The notes below the pieces were generated by a model that did no database searches, was not told the origin of the DNA, and saw only the letters and a program-made list of their open reading frames with translations. Below, in pieces: positions 21,184 to 33,287 of a stretch of 64,000 nt of DNA (position 1 is the first letter of the stretch; each line of letters begins with the position of its first letter). Source of the stretch: Rhynchonema sp. JSB1_4 (taxonomy: Eukaryota > Nematoda > Chromadorea > Monhysterida > Xyalidae). Both the position numbers and the translations under genes were made by a program. Location: the NCBI GenBank assembly GCA_030248065.1, contig JASAMV010001590.1, positions 1 through 64,000 of the forward strand. The letters are read 5' to 3'.

Positions 21184-21739
21184 ACAAGAAAGAAAAATGC
21201 CCCAAGGGGCATAAAAGAAATATGGTTCCCTGGCTGACTGGCATAAAAGAACGATACTAGCTTGCACCACTTTGCTGATGTTTCGTTAGGCACTGGAATA
21301 AACGTAAGTGTGTTCTGAGCTATTTGATACCGAACAGTAGACATTGAACCATATTCCCGGCGCGTGCTGTCTTGCCACCAGAGACACAGGGCACGGAGAT
21401 ATTGAAAGATTGCAATATTCTCTTTACTCCTCTCCTTGTTGAACCATCGTGCGCAACCGAAGACTGCACAGTTACCGTCGTGAGGTTGAAAAGAAGAAAC
21501 AGTTGCCTGGGTTTGCACGAAAGTTTCGATATCGGCTGGGTGTTGGTTCAAAAGAGTTCGCGCCGGGAATATGGTTCAATGTCTACTGTTCGGTATCAAA
21601 TAGCTCAGAACACACTTACGTTTATTCCAGTGCCTAATGAAACATCAGCAAAGTGGTGCAAGCTAGTATCGTTCTTTTATGCCAGTCAGCCAGGGAACCA
21701 TATTTCTTTTATGCCCCTTGGGGCATTTTTCTTTCTTGT
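21184..21739. mobile_element. Near-perfect palindrome: 181-bp inverted arms around 194 bp
   Basis: Arm 21184-21364 and arm 21559-21739 are reverse complements with a single mismatch seen by eye. The inner edge is CGCGCCGGGAAT; near the outer edge each arm carries the small palindrome GCCCCAAGGGGC. Because of the symmetry, frames on both strands translate the arms into the same residues (for example REYGSMSTVRYQIAQ). The spacer on the minus strand encodes CAVFGC and a following FQYLRALCLWW, a C-x4-C start that resembles a truncated THAP zinc finger. It is either a young inverted-repeat element or an inverted duplication; an assembly artefact is possible. Confidence 0.85.
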
Positions 21740-22596
21740 GTCGTTCTTTTATATCGCGCAAGCGTCAAACAGAGAACCCGGATAAATCAGGCACAGAAAG
21801 TTTTCAGTTCCGGCAAGCAATGGTTCTAACTAAGAAAATGTCGACGTCAGACTTTTCTCAAGTAATCAACGCACATGAGCGCAATGAGGTGTGGGGGTTA
21901 GTTTAAGGATGCTGTACTTTTTGGCAGGATATGTGAATCGGTGGTTATCGTGACATAAGGCCAATTTTGTGTTTCGATTTCACTATGGGGTTCTAACAAT
22001 GGAGACACGCTTGTGTCTGCGTCTTCACCCACCACTGAAACAAAACTAACGCAGTGCCCCACGCTCATGTCTATGCTTTTGAGGAACATGGTAACTTGTC
22101 AAGTTATTTATTTTTTTTAATTTACCGCCAGGTATGTATTTGACACCCTAGGTACCATCATTTATAGCGCACTGAATGCGCATCGTCTCAGAGAATGGCA
22201 CTTGTTGGTTTAGTACCAAGCAAAGCTGTGCAATGAACTTCCATGCCCCCTGTCCCTCCAGCTTCAGCAATGAAATGAGTGTCAAACATCAGTCTCCAGA
22301 TTGCTTTGGTGTTGGCCGCCGCATCTGATCTTGGATTCAATGTTACGTAAAAACTACTATTTAACTTTCCCATGAAAGTCAAATTATAAATGCGGAAAAA
22401 GCTTCGAATGTTAGAGAGCAACAGCAATTTTAATTAAGAAGTTGATATCTTGTGGGTATTTTATCATGAATGATATCACAGCGCATAAACTGCAAACCGC
22501 ACCTGTGCTTAATAATTAACCTCAAATAAAAACACGAAAAAACTGAAAAATGTTACCCAGAATTCGTTAAAAGTTAGTAAAATACAACAAAGTTCG

Positions 22597-22672
22597 CTGC
22601 GCGCGTGGATGTTTGAACCCGCGACCTTTTCGTCTTCAGTGATGCGCGTTAGACCGTTCGGACATAACTGCT
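22597..22672 (-). other. tRNA-like relic
   Basis: Read on the minus strand there is an A-box-like stretch (GTCCGAACGGTCTAACGC), about 25 bases further an anticodon-arm-like part, and a B-box-like GGGTTCAAACATCC. Acceptor pairing is poor and the T stem is imperfect. It may be a decayed tRNA or the head of a tRNA-derived SINE. Confidence 0.35.
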
Positions 22673-22734
22673 TGGCCACTTTCCTTCACAAACCTTACTA
22701 TGTACATAACTACGCGTGCATTGCTGCATTGCCT

Positions 22735-22832
22735 GTTGTGCTGGCTGCCTGTGTGTGTTGTGTGTGTGTGTGCTGGCTGCCTGCCTGTGTGTGTGTGCTG
22801 GCTGGCCGGCTGTGTGTTGTGTGTAATACATT
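22735..22832. repeat. TG-rich minisatellite
   Basis: CTGGCTGCCTG blocks alternate with TGTGTGTG runs three times. This is simple-sequence expansion, and the Cys/Val-rich frames across it are artefacts of composition. Confidence 0.8.
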
Positions 22833-23004
22833 GTGCGCTTTATGAATCAGGCAACTACGTAGCGTACACTAATGCATTGTTGTGTGTGTCTGAGCGTCCA
22901 TTATGGCTCTTTTTGAGCTGAAAAACATTTAACCAATTGGAATTAATATATGTTTAACGTAACAACGATTAAAAACACATATCACCGCTGATTTTGGCTT
23001 TAGA

Positions 23005-23272
23005 ACCATACTTTCTGTACAAAAAGTCATGGTCTGGAACCGCTCATACTAAAAGTTACGAACTCGGCGATAGCACCACCGTGTTTCTCGAGTGCGAAAA
23101 CCACATAAACAACTTTAATAGTTCTGGTAACCCAACTTTTCGGCGAAATTTTACTTCGGGAAGCACACTTTACATACAAAAAGTCGTGGTCATGGTCTGG
23201 AACCGGTCTCAGTCGTGGAGTTACGAAGTTGGCGATAGCACCATCGTGTTTCTCGTGTGCGAAAACCCTATA
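23005..23272 (+). repeat. Imperfect direct duplication, about 165-base period
   Basis: Two units of about 95-100 bases share the blocks ACAAAAAGTC, ATGGTCTGGAACCG, GGCGATAGCACCA and CGTGTTTCTCG in the same order (units near 23,005-23,100 and 23,169-23,272). Both are open in one frame, but the product is unrecognised. Confidence 0.7.
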
Positions 23273-23302
23273 TGCGATATTAACATTTTTGGTGTTCAGT
23301 AA

Positions 23303-26300
23303 CGTCTGGGCCCTGACTAGTTTTTTGTGGAAAAAAAAAAGGGAAAGAACGTTTTTGCAAAAATGACAACTGTATCTTGCCCGCGATTGCGCGTGTGGGC
23401 ACGCAGCGGGATGAAATTTTGTGTGGCCATTTTGGGGCATGGTATATACATTGTGTGCAAGTTTGAGCTCATTCGGTTGAGTATTGTTGAAATAGCGCAC
23501 GATCAAAATTTTCAGAAAGCGCACTATAGGGAATGAACCATATGTCGCTTAGCATTACCATGCTAGCTCCGATTGGGAAGGAAGTTCTGTGTTCGTTGCG
23601 AGTGATTTTGATCTTGATGAGAACCGGAACTCAATCTGGATCAGAGACCTGAACCCGAAATGTTACCGGAGAGCCGCTTTGATTGAATTTCATGCAACGA
23701 ATGTCAAAATCCCCGAATAATTAGTTCCGCGGATCAAGTGCTCTGTCGCTGTCGGTGCTGAATTTCATTCATCAATACACAGGCGTGTAGATTATATTGA
23801 AGTGTGAATAGAGGTATTGAACTTGACAATAGAAACACAGCATACTCAGGCGTCACTTTTCAGTAGTCATTAGTTTTTCACTTCATATTTTTATTTCGAG
23901 GCGTAAAAAGTTGAGTGAACCGCCACCGCGTCACTCGAAAAGTGGGTGTTGGGCAGTCTTTATTGGTAAGGTCGATAGACTTTGTGACGCGCATCTTTCT
24001 ACTACTATTTGAGGTGACATTTTGATACCAAGAAATAATGAGATCAAAAAGGATTACCTGGCTATATTCGTATGTTCACACCTTACTAAGTCAATTGATC
24101 TTATGCATGCGCGCATGTTCCAAGCGCATCTATGGTATGTACATTGTATTTTGTCCAGGGTTCAGAAACCATAAAACGAGTTCAAACAAATTTTTTCGTT
24201 TTCTTCTGAGAAGAATAAATCCTTTCTCTTCCTTGCTCTTTCATTATTTTGCAATTTCTTCCCCACAACCACGATTTCTCACGCAACCCTTCGCGCTATG
24301 GGTTGTTTTTCTCCTTGATTTGTGGTCTCCGTGATCTCATAATTGCTGCTGTGATCTTGTTTGGGGCATAAGCCGTTCATTTGCTTGGAATTGTAATTTT
24401 GTCGCGGCCGGGCGTTCAGTATCCCATGCGATTTTGGCAGCTGAAACATCACTCTGCTTGTTTCCTCTCATTTAGTGACTTGCCCATCGGTGTATCAGGA
24501 TATCGTCAGTTGCTATGCATAGTTTACCAGTCAGAAAGCACGATTCATACCGTACCGTAGCGCTGTATATCGCTTCTGTTCACTGTTTAGCATGTTGTAT
24601 ACATAGAAAAAATGCAAAGTGCAGCAACACCCAACAATGTTTGCAAGACTACGGGCGTGACTTGCGTTCATTATAATTATACACCCCAGGGCCGCTCGCT
24701 ACTGTTTGTTTTTGTTTTTGATCGTGTCACACAGGACTGCGGTTTTATTTGAAATTTTGTTGATTAAAAATGCTATGCTTCTGGCTGGGCCACACACAAG
24801 CCTTTATATGCGTCAGTTTGTTTGTTTTTGTTTGAGGTTGATAACCAGCCGCCCACTCACGCGCTGTATCAAAATTAGATTTATTTTGTCCTTTTTTCTC
24901 TGTTAGTTCACGTGAAAACATTTCCCGTTGAACATTGATTAATTTCTCGAAAAGCAAATGAAACAAAGGTTGCATTCGACAATTTTGGCTGCATTGTTTG
25001 CATATGTGAGTACTCACACGGGTTATGTTTCCAGAAGGAACTTCTCGTGCTGGCTCAAGCCTGCATAAATTGACAAAGTACAGTACATGACTACGTACCT
25101 TAGGTGCACGCTTTCATAAAGAAAACGTTCAAGGAAACCAGCTTCTTTGTACTTGCTGTACAGTATAACTTATGCAGTTTGATCTGAGCGCTCAAAACTG
25201 GGAATATTGAGAAAAACCTCGCTAGCGTGCATACTTCACAAACATTACATATGGTATGTAGGTACACATTTCAAACGGGGGTGCTTCAGTGCAAGAACTT
25301 TCACTCAGTTCTTTCTTTTTTGACGCAGTAGTATTTTATAGCATCTTACGTGGAAATTTTTCGAACATATTCCCGTAAGGTGTTATTGTACGTGCAGCCT
25401 GCACTTTAATCTAACGTGGGTAAGTAAATTTTTCTGAATTCGGTGCCGTGCAATAAAATAAACGCCCCACGCTGTCCTGATCTGAACCCGAAAATTAATT
25501 TTTGAAACATTCGGGCAACAGCCCACCATTTGGGCTTGGAACTTGACATAAACAAAGCGAATTTAGAAATTTACTGGACCTATCTGCGATAGCTTTCATC
25601 AATATTTAACGAAGTGTGTTTTTCTATATTTCTCTGGTGCCAGTGTTTATTTCCTGTGCAGGCTCAAGTGCAGTATTTATGTAATTTTGCGGTTGCGCAC
25701 CTTCGCGCAGTTAAAATTTATTCCATAATCTGATTTATAGTAATCGCAACCTTGATTCAATATTTCAAATATACTAAAATTCCTCACTCCCGGACACCTT
25801 GATTGATGAAGTTTGGCTTTCAGCACTACTTTGATTGATAAGTTTACTTTCCAAAGCTAAACTGTGCACAACTTTTGAACTTTTGCACAATTTACTTGTA
25901 GAATCTAATACATAATTTCTTATTCCCAACATCTTAAAAGAGGATGAATTTCGCCAACCGTGAGAACGTGTTTTTACCCAACCATTTACCTAGACTATAC
26001 GGAACAGTTTCGAATAGCTCAAGTTTTTTTTGGGTTGGCTAAGTATAACTTCCCTAAGCCCACTCCTTGATATGGTTTCTTTTGAATTGAAATCTTCATA
26101 ATGCGGGCAATCGTCGTAGTTAAAGTTATACATGAAGTCGAAATGTTTGGACCACAAAATTGGTTAAAGTAAACACGGGCCTTTCCGCGCTCTCTTGGGT
26201 CATAAAAACCGTGCGTTGATTCTGTTAAACAAACAAATCAATCGCTATCCAAGTAAAATTTACAGAAAAGTCAAAGAAAAAACCTCGCTCAAACTCAAAT

Positions 26301-29300
26301 TATGCGAAACGACATGGCCCAATTGCATGACATCAAACGGCCACCATAAAGACTGTGATAAATGATGAATACAATAGCTTTTTATTTGAACAAATTAAAT
26401 TAATTATTCAAAAATTGGAAATGGATTTATCGTCACCGTTTCCAATCAATTGATTGTCGATCATAAATCGGACTGATCAATCGGGACTCTGTCGATATCG
26501 ACATTTAAATTCGTTAATATCGTTCAAACGATGACTTCAACAACAACAATGGATCTGGATGATTATATTACAATTAACGACCAACAACTTTGTGTGCATG
26601 GATGGCTGTATGTTTGTGGTTAGTTGATTTTCTGAGTTCTGTTTTTTTATTTAAATTTTTTTGTTTCAATTACCCAAAAAAACAATTGTTCACGTGGTAT
26701 GTAACTCTGTTAATTAGTCCACAATCATCTAACGGTACCACTGTATGTTAAATAGGTACACATGAGTGCGTTGCATACCAACCCTGAGTCAATTTAAAAT
26801 ATCATGTTCCACAACTTGTAAATCGTGTTCCGATTTTGAAACACACGTGATCACAAACATTTTTAAACCGACTGTAACATCTTGTACAAACGAACATGCG
26901 CTAGACAACAAGGTTCGATTTGAACTTGACACAATTATCGAAAATAAAACAGTAAAACCTTGTTTCCGTCTCTAAATTGTATTTCCAACAATCCAATTGC
27001 AATAAGATGCGTGCGCCAATTTTCACTTACAAAGAATAGTCGCCGGGTAAAAGTGATTAGTCATTATATTTTCCGAATAACGTGTAATGCGCGTGTTTGA
27101 TGTCGGTGTTTTGCGTTAATGGGCACCAGGCGGATATGCAAGGTGCCTAAAATTTATGTATTGCTTCATGCGGTACCCAAGGAAAATTGTTGGTAAGGTC
27201 TTTTGTTCGATACTTAATGCACGTGTCCCACTATATAGCGACTAAATCACAGGAATGTAAAATCGCCTAAACTTTGGTGAGCTGTCGTTTAGGGATCGTC
27301 AAAGAAGGATCTTCCATTGTAGCCCGAAAGCATTGAATTTCTCTTCCAAAATTTATCCAACCTAAAATATCAGAGTCACTGAAGACGAGCAAGGCAACCA
27401 CCCATTAATTATTTTTGATCGATCAACACTAATTTGTAAACTGTCAGCCAGCTAAATGGATGCCGGAAAATCTATGAAATCGGCAAAACTGGATTTTAAT
27501 TATTGGGTAACCCAAAAATTTCGCACCAAATTCAAGTTTCTTGACCCAGAAATTCACCATCTGTGGCACTGGAAACAGCCACACGCTCAATCTTATTCAC
27601 TTTTGCTTTTCATCTCACAAACCTCCTAACGCAGTAGAGTTATTAGCCTTTGGCAACAGGTGTTGTGCATTCTGAATGCCCTCACGGTATGGCTAGTAAG
27701 TTCCGTTCTGAATTTTGGTTAGGCACCGTTGATAAAACTGCCATTGTTTAGCATTTTTCTGCCCAATAAATATAAAGTTATTCGAAGGGCGCTAATATAC
27801 AGCCCTCAGCGTTATGGGCCATTTGGTGCAAACCTTTAGCGTAAACAGCTTCATTCAACAGTTCGGCTTTCTGCGGGGGCGTACGCCACGCAAAGCAGTC
27901 GACGCGCAATTTGAAACTTTTTGCCGTGAAGGGACTTCAACTAATTCGGGCTGTTAGGGGCCAAACAGCTGTTAAAATCAATTCTTGTGAGACACAAGTT
28001 GGGACCCAAGTATTCGAACACCCACACCATAAAAATATCACATTCACTGCCTCGGACATTTAAGTCACGTGTGGTTAATTTGAGCAACTTTTAGAACAAA
28101 ACCCAGCAACAATATTACCGGGTACAAAGCAACAGCCACAGTCCAAAGCCCACAAATCTCACGAATTTCAAACACTTTTCAAACTCAAGCCACAATTTGA
28201 GAAAAACACTCAGGCGGCACTTTTGCTTTGAAGCTCATTGAAAGTATTTTGTGTGCGACACGCGTGGTGCTAAAACACTTTAGCTTCATAATAAAGACAC
28301 TTCATCCGCGAAATGGGGAGCGACAGTAACGGGGCTCGACTATTCTTTCATTGAAAGGTTTGAAACTGGTTGAAGTTTTATTTTCTGGGTGGAAATCGAG
28401 TATTTTCTTCCAACATGTTATTTTGGACGTGTGGACTATGTATATTTCACGCTGATTCTGCCTGCTCCGCACAGCCAACGTAAGAAACACTCTCAGTAGC
28501 GTATACAAAGGTCTGTAATGTCACATTGTTGGAACAACTAAGCAAATAAACAATTTCTCGTTCCCAAAATATGCAAATTAGGATTTGCACAGCAGACATG
28601 GCACGTGCCAAAGGGCTTACAAGCAGTGCAGACAAGAACTTTTATAAAATTCTGTGCACTCGTTTTTTTTTGAAAAAGAGAATTTCAACAAAATCCTTGT
28701 AAAAACTTTTGCTTTGTCATGGTGCGCCAAAGACAATTCTTTTTGTCGTGTCACTTCCGGTGAAAAAACACAAGAACAAAGAACAAAAAAGCAAAAGATA
28801 TCTGTGCAACCCATCTAATTTGAGGTATAAACATCGCATCGAAAATTGTGTGTCTTCTCCCTGTAATGTAGCACAAAATTTGTCCTGAAGAATGAGCTAT
28901 GGTGTGAAGTGTGTTGTTCAACAAAGAATGCGCACACAGCCGGCACCGGTCCCGGGACATCGTCGCGCATTTTGCCTTGGTCGCGCGTTTATTTCAACTA
29001 GGTTGGGTTTGGCTTAGGCTTAGGCTTATACCCCCCTAGACTAGGCTGCAGGTCCCAAGCCAGAAGTTGTACACTACAATAAACCCTCCGCTCAGGTTTA
29101 GGCTCAGGCTGTACCGGTCACGTGACTTCACCACACCAAACCACAACAACCAAACCCAAACAGCCAGAAAAGTTGTAATTCAGATAACGCGCGACCATGT
29201 GACAAAGAGCGACGATGTCACACAACCCGGCCCCCAGTCTCAAGGAGCTTGTCTTCGGTTTGGGGCTGTATAAAAATGCTTCAGGTCCGAAGTGTCCACT

Positions 29301-32300
29301 CTAAATTTCGGATGTGCTCAAAGATTTCGGGTACCCAGACAATCTCAATTAAGACTGGGCATTACCAATGTCAAAAGGACCCAAGATAAGAACACTGTGT
29401 CAAACCGCAATATAATAATGCGCAAGGTTGCGCACTGTGGGTCGGGTTGTGTGCATTTATTGTTTGCTTTGACGAAAGTATTGCGCATAGGAAGTACAAA
29501 ACTTGAGCGTGTTCGGTACTTGTAAAGCTTGTTCACAAAATTATTAGGTCCATGCTCTGCAATATCGTGCAATATAAGAGCTGGACCCATGGAAAGTTCG
29601 AATTTGATCATCAAAAGCCTCCAGAAGACGTTTTGTGTGCGGAATGAAAAAATAGGGGGAATGTGTCTGCTCTTTTGCGCTTCTTTCCATGGTGACCGAG
29701 AAAGTTCCCATGCCAAAAAATGTTGGGCGGTACAAGCTTTGAGCTATCATCATGAGAGACATGTATCATGCATCAAACTAACATGAGCACCTGTGGAACA
29801 TGACAAGCACAAAAACGCACTGTAACACTCTTACGCACATCGAAAGAAAGTAACGCGCACTGTTCAGTGTGGCGAGACATGCACTTTGGGCGGCACTGGT
29901 ATATTGTGTGCCATCAGGGCAGTTCAATCTCCTGGATATCATGAAGAGTCCACGTCACGTTTGCACCACCTCAGGCTCGATGGTTCGTCTGAGAGGACTG
30001 ATCGTGTATGTACATAAGTGTTTACCGGGTGGTTTCTGGCCTAAAGTATGGACCTAGGGTGTTGTGGCACAAGGCTTCATGATCTCTGATGTTGCAAACA
30101 CACGAACTGAACAAGTGTCCTGAGCACATTAGGACATGTTGTAATACAGTTTCCTTTTATCTGATAATATATCACGCGGAATGGTGTGTATCTTTATGTG
30201 TAAAAGTGTTACATACTTTGTGAATGCGGAGTGTTCAGGGCTGTGATAGATACATAACGAGTGCACATATCCTTGCAACATTGGGAGTGAAAACACGGTC
30301 CAATTTTCTCATGAGCTCTAATAACTTTTGTCTTACACTGCGAAGTAACATGACATTAGCAATGGGTGGTCCTTTCTGGTATGGAAAGTCCTGACTTTGA
30401 AGAGAGTTTGGAAACGGGATAAACCAGCGGTGAAAATCATGGGAATATTTTTTTATTTTATTTTTGTTGTCTTCACTTTAAAACACATTGAAGCAACTTT
30501 AAAAGAAAACTTGTTCAGTTTTCTACTTTTTTCTAACAGTTGCTTTTCCACCGCTGATTTGTCCGTTTGAGACCAGATTAGATTTGAGACGTGTGGGTTG
30601 GACATGACAAAATCATCACAAAGTCATAAGGAAGGGAACAATGCGACGCGTGTGGGAACTGGGCCAGAAACATGACGTTTTCGACAATTAATGGGCCCCA
30701 CTTTTACAAAGTTGGCACAGATTGCATGCATGCGCACCCATGATTTTATGTGGTCAGTCACACTTTCCCAACAATAAAAACATAATGGATGACCGAACGA
30801 AATCCTATTGAATTTTTCAAGATTATTATCAGGATTTCGCGGGATAATTTGTTTGCGGTCATTTTACAACTTTGTGTCCCATTCAAATCTGCGTGTGGTC
30901 ATGTGGGAGGGATGTTCAAAATGTGAAAATTTCTCAATAAGAATATCGTGACCAATTTGGACTGGAGTGACGACGGTCAAATTTTAGCATTTAGCACGCG
31001 TGAGAATCATGATAAATTGCTTCCCGTGTGCGTGAAAAAAACTTGTTCATAAATCATTGAAAAAGGATGAAGAAACGACCTTCCGGTTGTGGGGAGTTCA
31101 CACCTCTGGCAATAAAAACATAACCACAAGGCAGGGTAATCATCTCGATATTATACAAAATAATAAATCGCTCAAGGATGCATTTGTGTGGAATAGGGCG
31201 GAATGTATTTCATGAAATTGTTTGCTATTTCGTACGACGCGTTGAGTTGTGTTTTGTGGTAATTTTATTCAACGAGTTGAAGGATACAAATATAAAATTA
31301 TTCTGTTCCGCCAAGCTTTGTTGCTTTCGACATTAGTACAGCCAAAATCGACACTGGGTCTGATCTTCCATAGGCCTCATCAGGTATACTGTACTATGTC
31401 GAATGCCACATATGTAGAATGCATCCATCGAAATCAAAGGATCGGTAGGTTTATACCTGAGAACGCTTGTTGATTGACCAAAGACCCACTGACTTCAAAA
31501 CTTGATATGGGTATGGCTTTGGCTCGATTCGGGCATTCCGCATGCTCAAAGTCGTTTCACTCAACTTTTTGGTTGAAATCGGAAAATGATCAACATTCCC
31601 TAAAACTCGTTCTTTTTGTGCCACGCGCCCAAAACTATACGCAACGACATGAAAAAAAGGAAATGACTCATGTTTTTAGAACAACTTTACAAATTTGATG
31701 CAACTATGAAGCGTAAAATCTGAAAGGTTCTCTCAAAAATTCTCAAACTCTGTGTGGCATTGGTTGGCTGTTAATCAATCATTTCTTTGGAATGTTGCAT
31801 GCAACCGCATGGAGTGTTTTTGTATAATCAAACTTTTTCGACACAAAGAAGCGGCTATACCGTTTTCACAAGGAAAATTCATTTTAAATTTTTTTCGTCT
31901 TGAACTTGATTACACAAAGACCCTCGGGCCGGATGCCACCCCGGGCGCAGTTGTGAAAAAAAAAATCGAAGTCTACATAGGTAATACAATATCGTATTAT
32001 ACATCTTTTATGTTCGCCGACGTTCAGTTTGGTTGACTCACTTTGTTTCATAGTCACAAAATATGCGATTTACGTCATCCGATTACAAATTAAAAAATTA
32101 GTAAGTCTGCAACCTGCACATTTAGAGACAACCCGCCAGTCCTGCACCAACGTGTATGTCCGTAATTTCAACAAGATTTATTCTTGGAACTCAAGACCCT
32201 AAGAAATATGAGTTTCCTCAATGTTTTGTAAAGCACGCGCGTTTGCGGAGTTCGGTTTTGTTGATTATAAGTTAACCCAAACTGAACTTAATACGGATTA

Positions 32301-33159
32301 AAGAGAACAAGTCATGGTGTTGTCAAGTATTTATGTCATCTGCGTTTGAACAGTTCACTTTCATCATACTGTACTTGCTTGATCGGAAGGTTTTGAAGAT
32401 CGGAAGGCTTAGGCTTTCTGGGCCTCATAGGGTTGTGGCAATCACTTAGCACCGAAATGGTTGTCATGTCATGTAAACCTACCCGCAGAGTCCATGCGAT
32501 TCTCCTTCACATAAACACCTGACAAGTTCCTGACGTACATATCCTCCGTTGAAGTCATCAATCAATTGCCGTAAATTACCGCCAAAGACTCAGCCAGCCA
32601 AGTGATGTGACCCAGAATGTGCTAGGATGTTGTCACCTCCCATGAGCACTTGTGGAGGATCGGAAGATATATTTCTCTTCTTTTTGAAGAGAAGACTCTA
32701 TTTTCCCGAACGAAATTGGGTCTCTGGGCCAGTGAACTTGCTTTGTCGGAAGTCAATCACGTTGAAGTCTCATTGACAACCAAGTCAATCGTTATTTATT
32801 TGGAAGGCTCCTTTCGGTAACTCTGGAACTTTCATGCTGTTTTGCTCTGGTCGAAATCTCGATTACGCTCATTTGTTTGTGAAATCTTGTAAGCCTGGAC
32901 CAGTTCAAAACTCACAGGAAGGCACATGGATCCTGATCTACTGGGACAAAAGTGAGGACACTGGAAAGTCGCATACCCTCTTCTTAAGCCTCATTTGTGT
33001 ACACATACATGTTGCAAAATTTATCCAAACCTTAAGCTCGAATAGAACTAGCAAACCGAACGCGCGAACAAATAAAAATATTGTTTGCACTTTTTGGACA
33101 GGTGTCCCGCTTAAATATTTTTATGTATATTTCCAAATCTCTGTGTGTATGTATTTCAG
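23303..33159. other. Long interval without a supported gene
   Basis: About 9.9 kb of AT-rich DNA upstream of the RasGAP exons. Open frames are short and shadowless, with no coherent splice chains. TTAGGC-like runs occur at 28,996-29,110, and GGCTTAGG steps near 32,400. It probably holds regulatory DNA and possibly unrecognised 5' exons of the downstream gene, since the exon at 33,160 needs a phase-1 partner upstream. Confidence 0.4.
28993..29115. repeat. TTAGGC-like degenerate repeat
   Basis: GGCTTAGGCTTAGGCTTA and nearby TTTAGGCTCAGGCT steps recall the TTAGGC telomere unit of nematodes, but only two to three perfect units are present. A similar run is at 55,519-55,575. It may simply be a short minisatellite. 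Confidence 0.45.
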
Positions 33160-33287
33160 AGTCGGACATCGCCCAAAGTTCGCGTCCCGCCAACGGTTAC
33201 GATTTGATCCCGATAATCCCGTGGCACGACGGTTACTGTGTGCTCATAATGCCTGAACGAAGCTTCTACTGCTATAAACAGGAGCCG
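33160..33287 (+). CDS. Upstream RasGAP exon (unrecognised N-terminal region)
   Basis: Flanked by TTTCAG and a GTTTGT donor. It reads SDIAQSSRPANGYDLIP then WHDGYCVLIMPERSFYCYKQ, entering in phase 1 and leaving in phase 0, which fits the next exon at 33597. No upstream partner was found. An overlapping longer frame is open in another register but does not continue into the chain. Confidence 0.45.
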
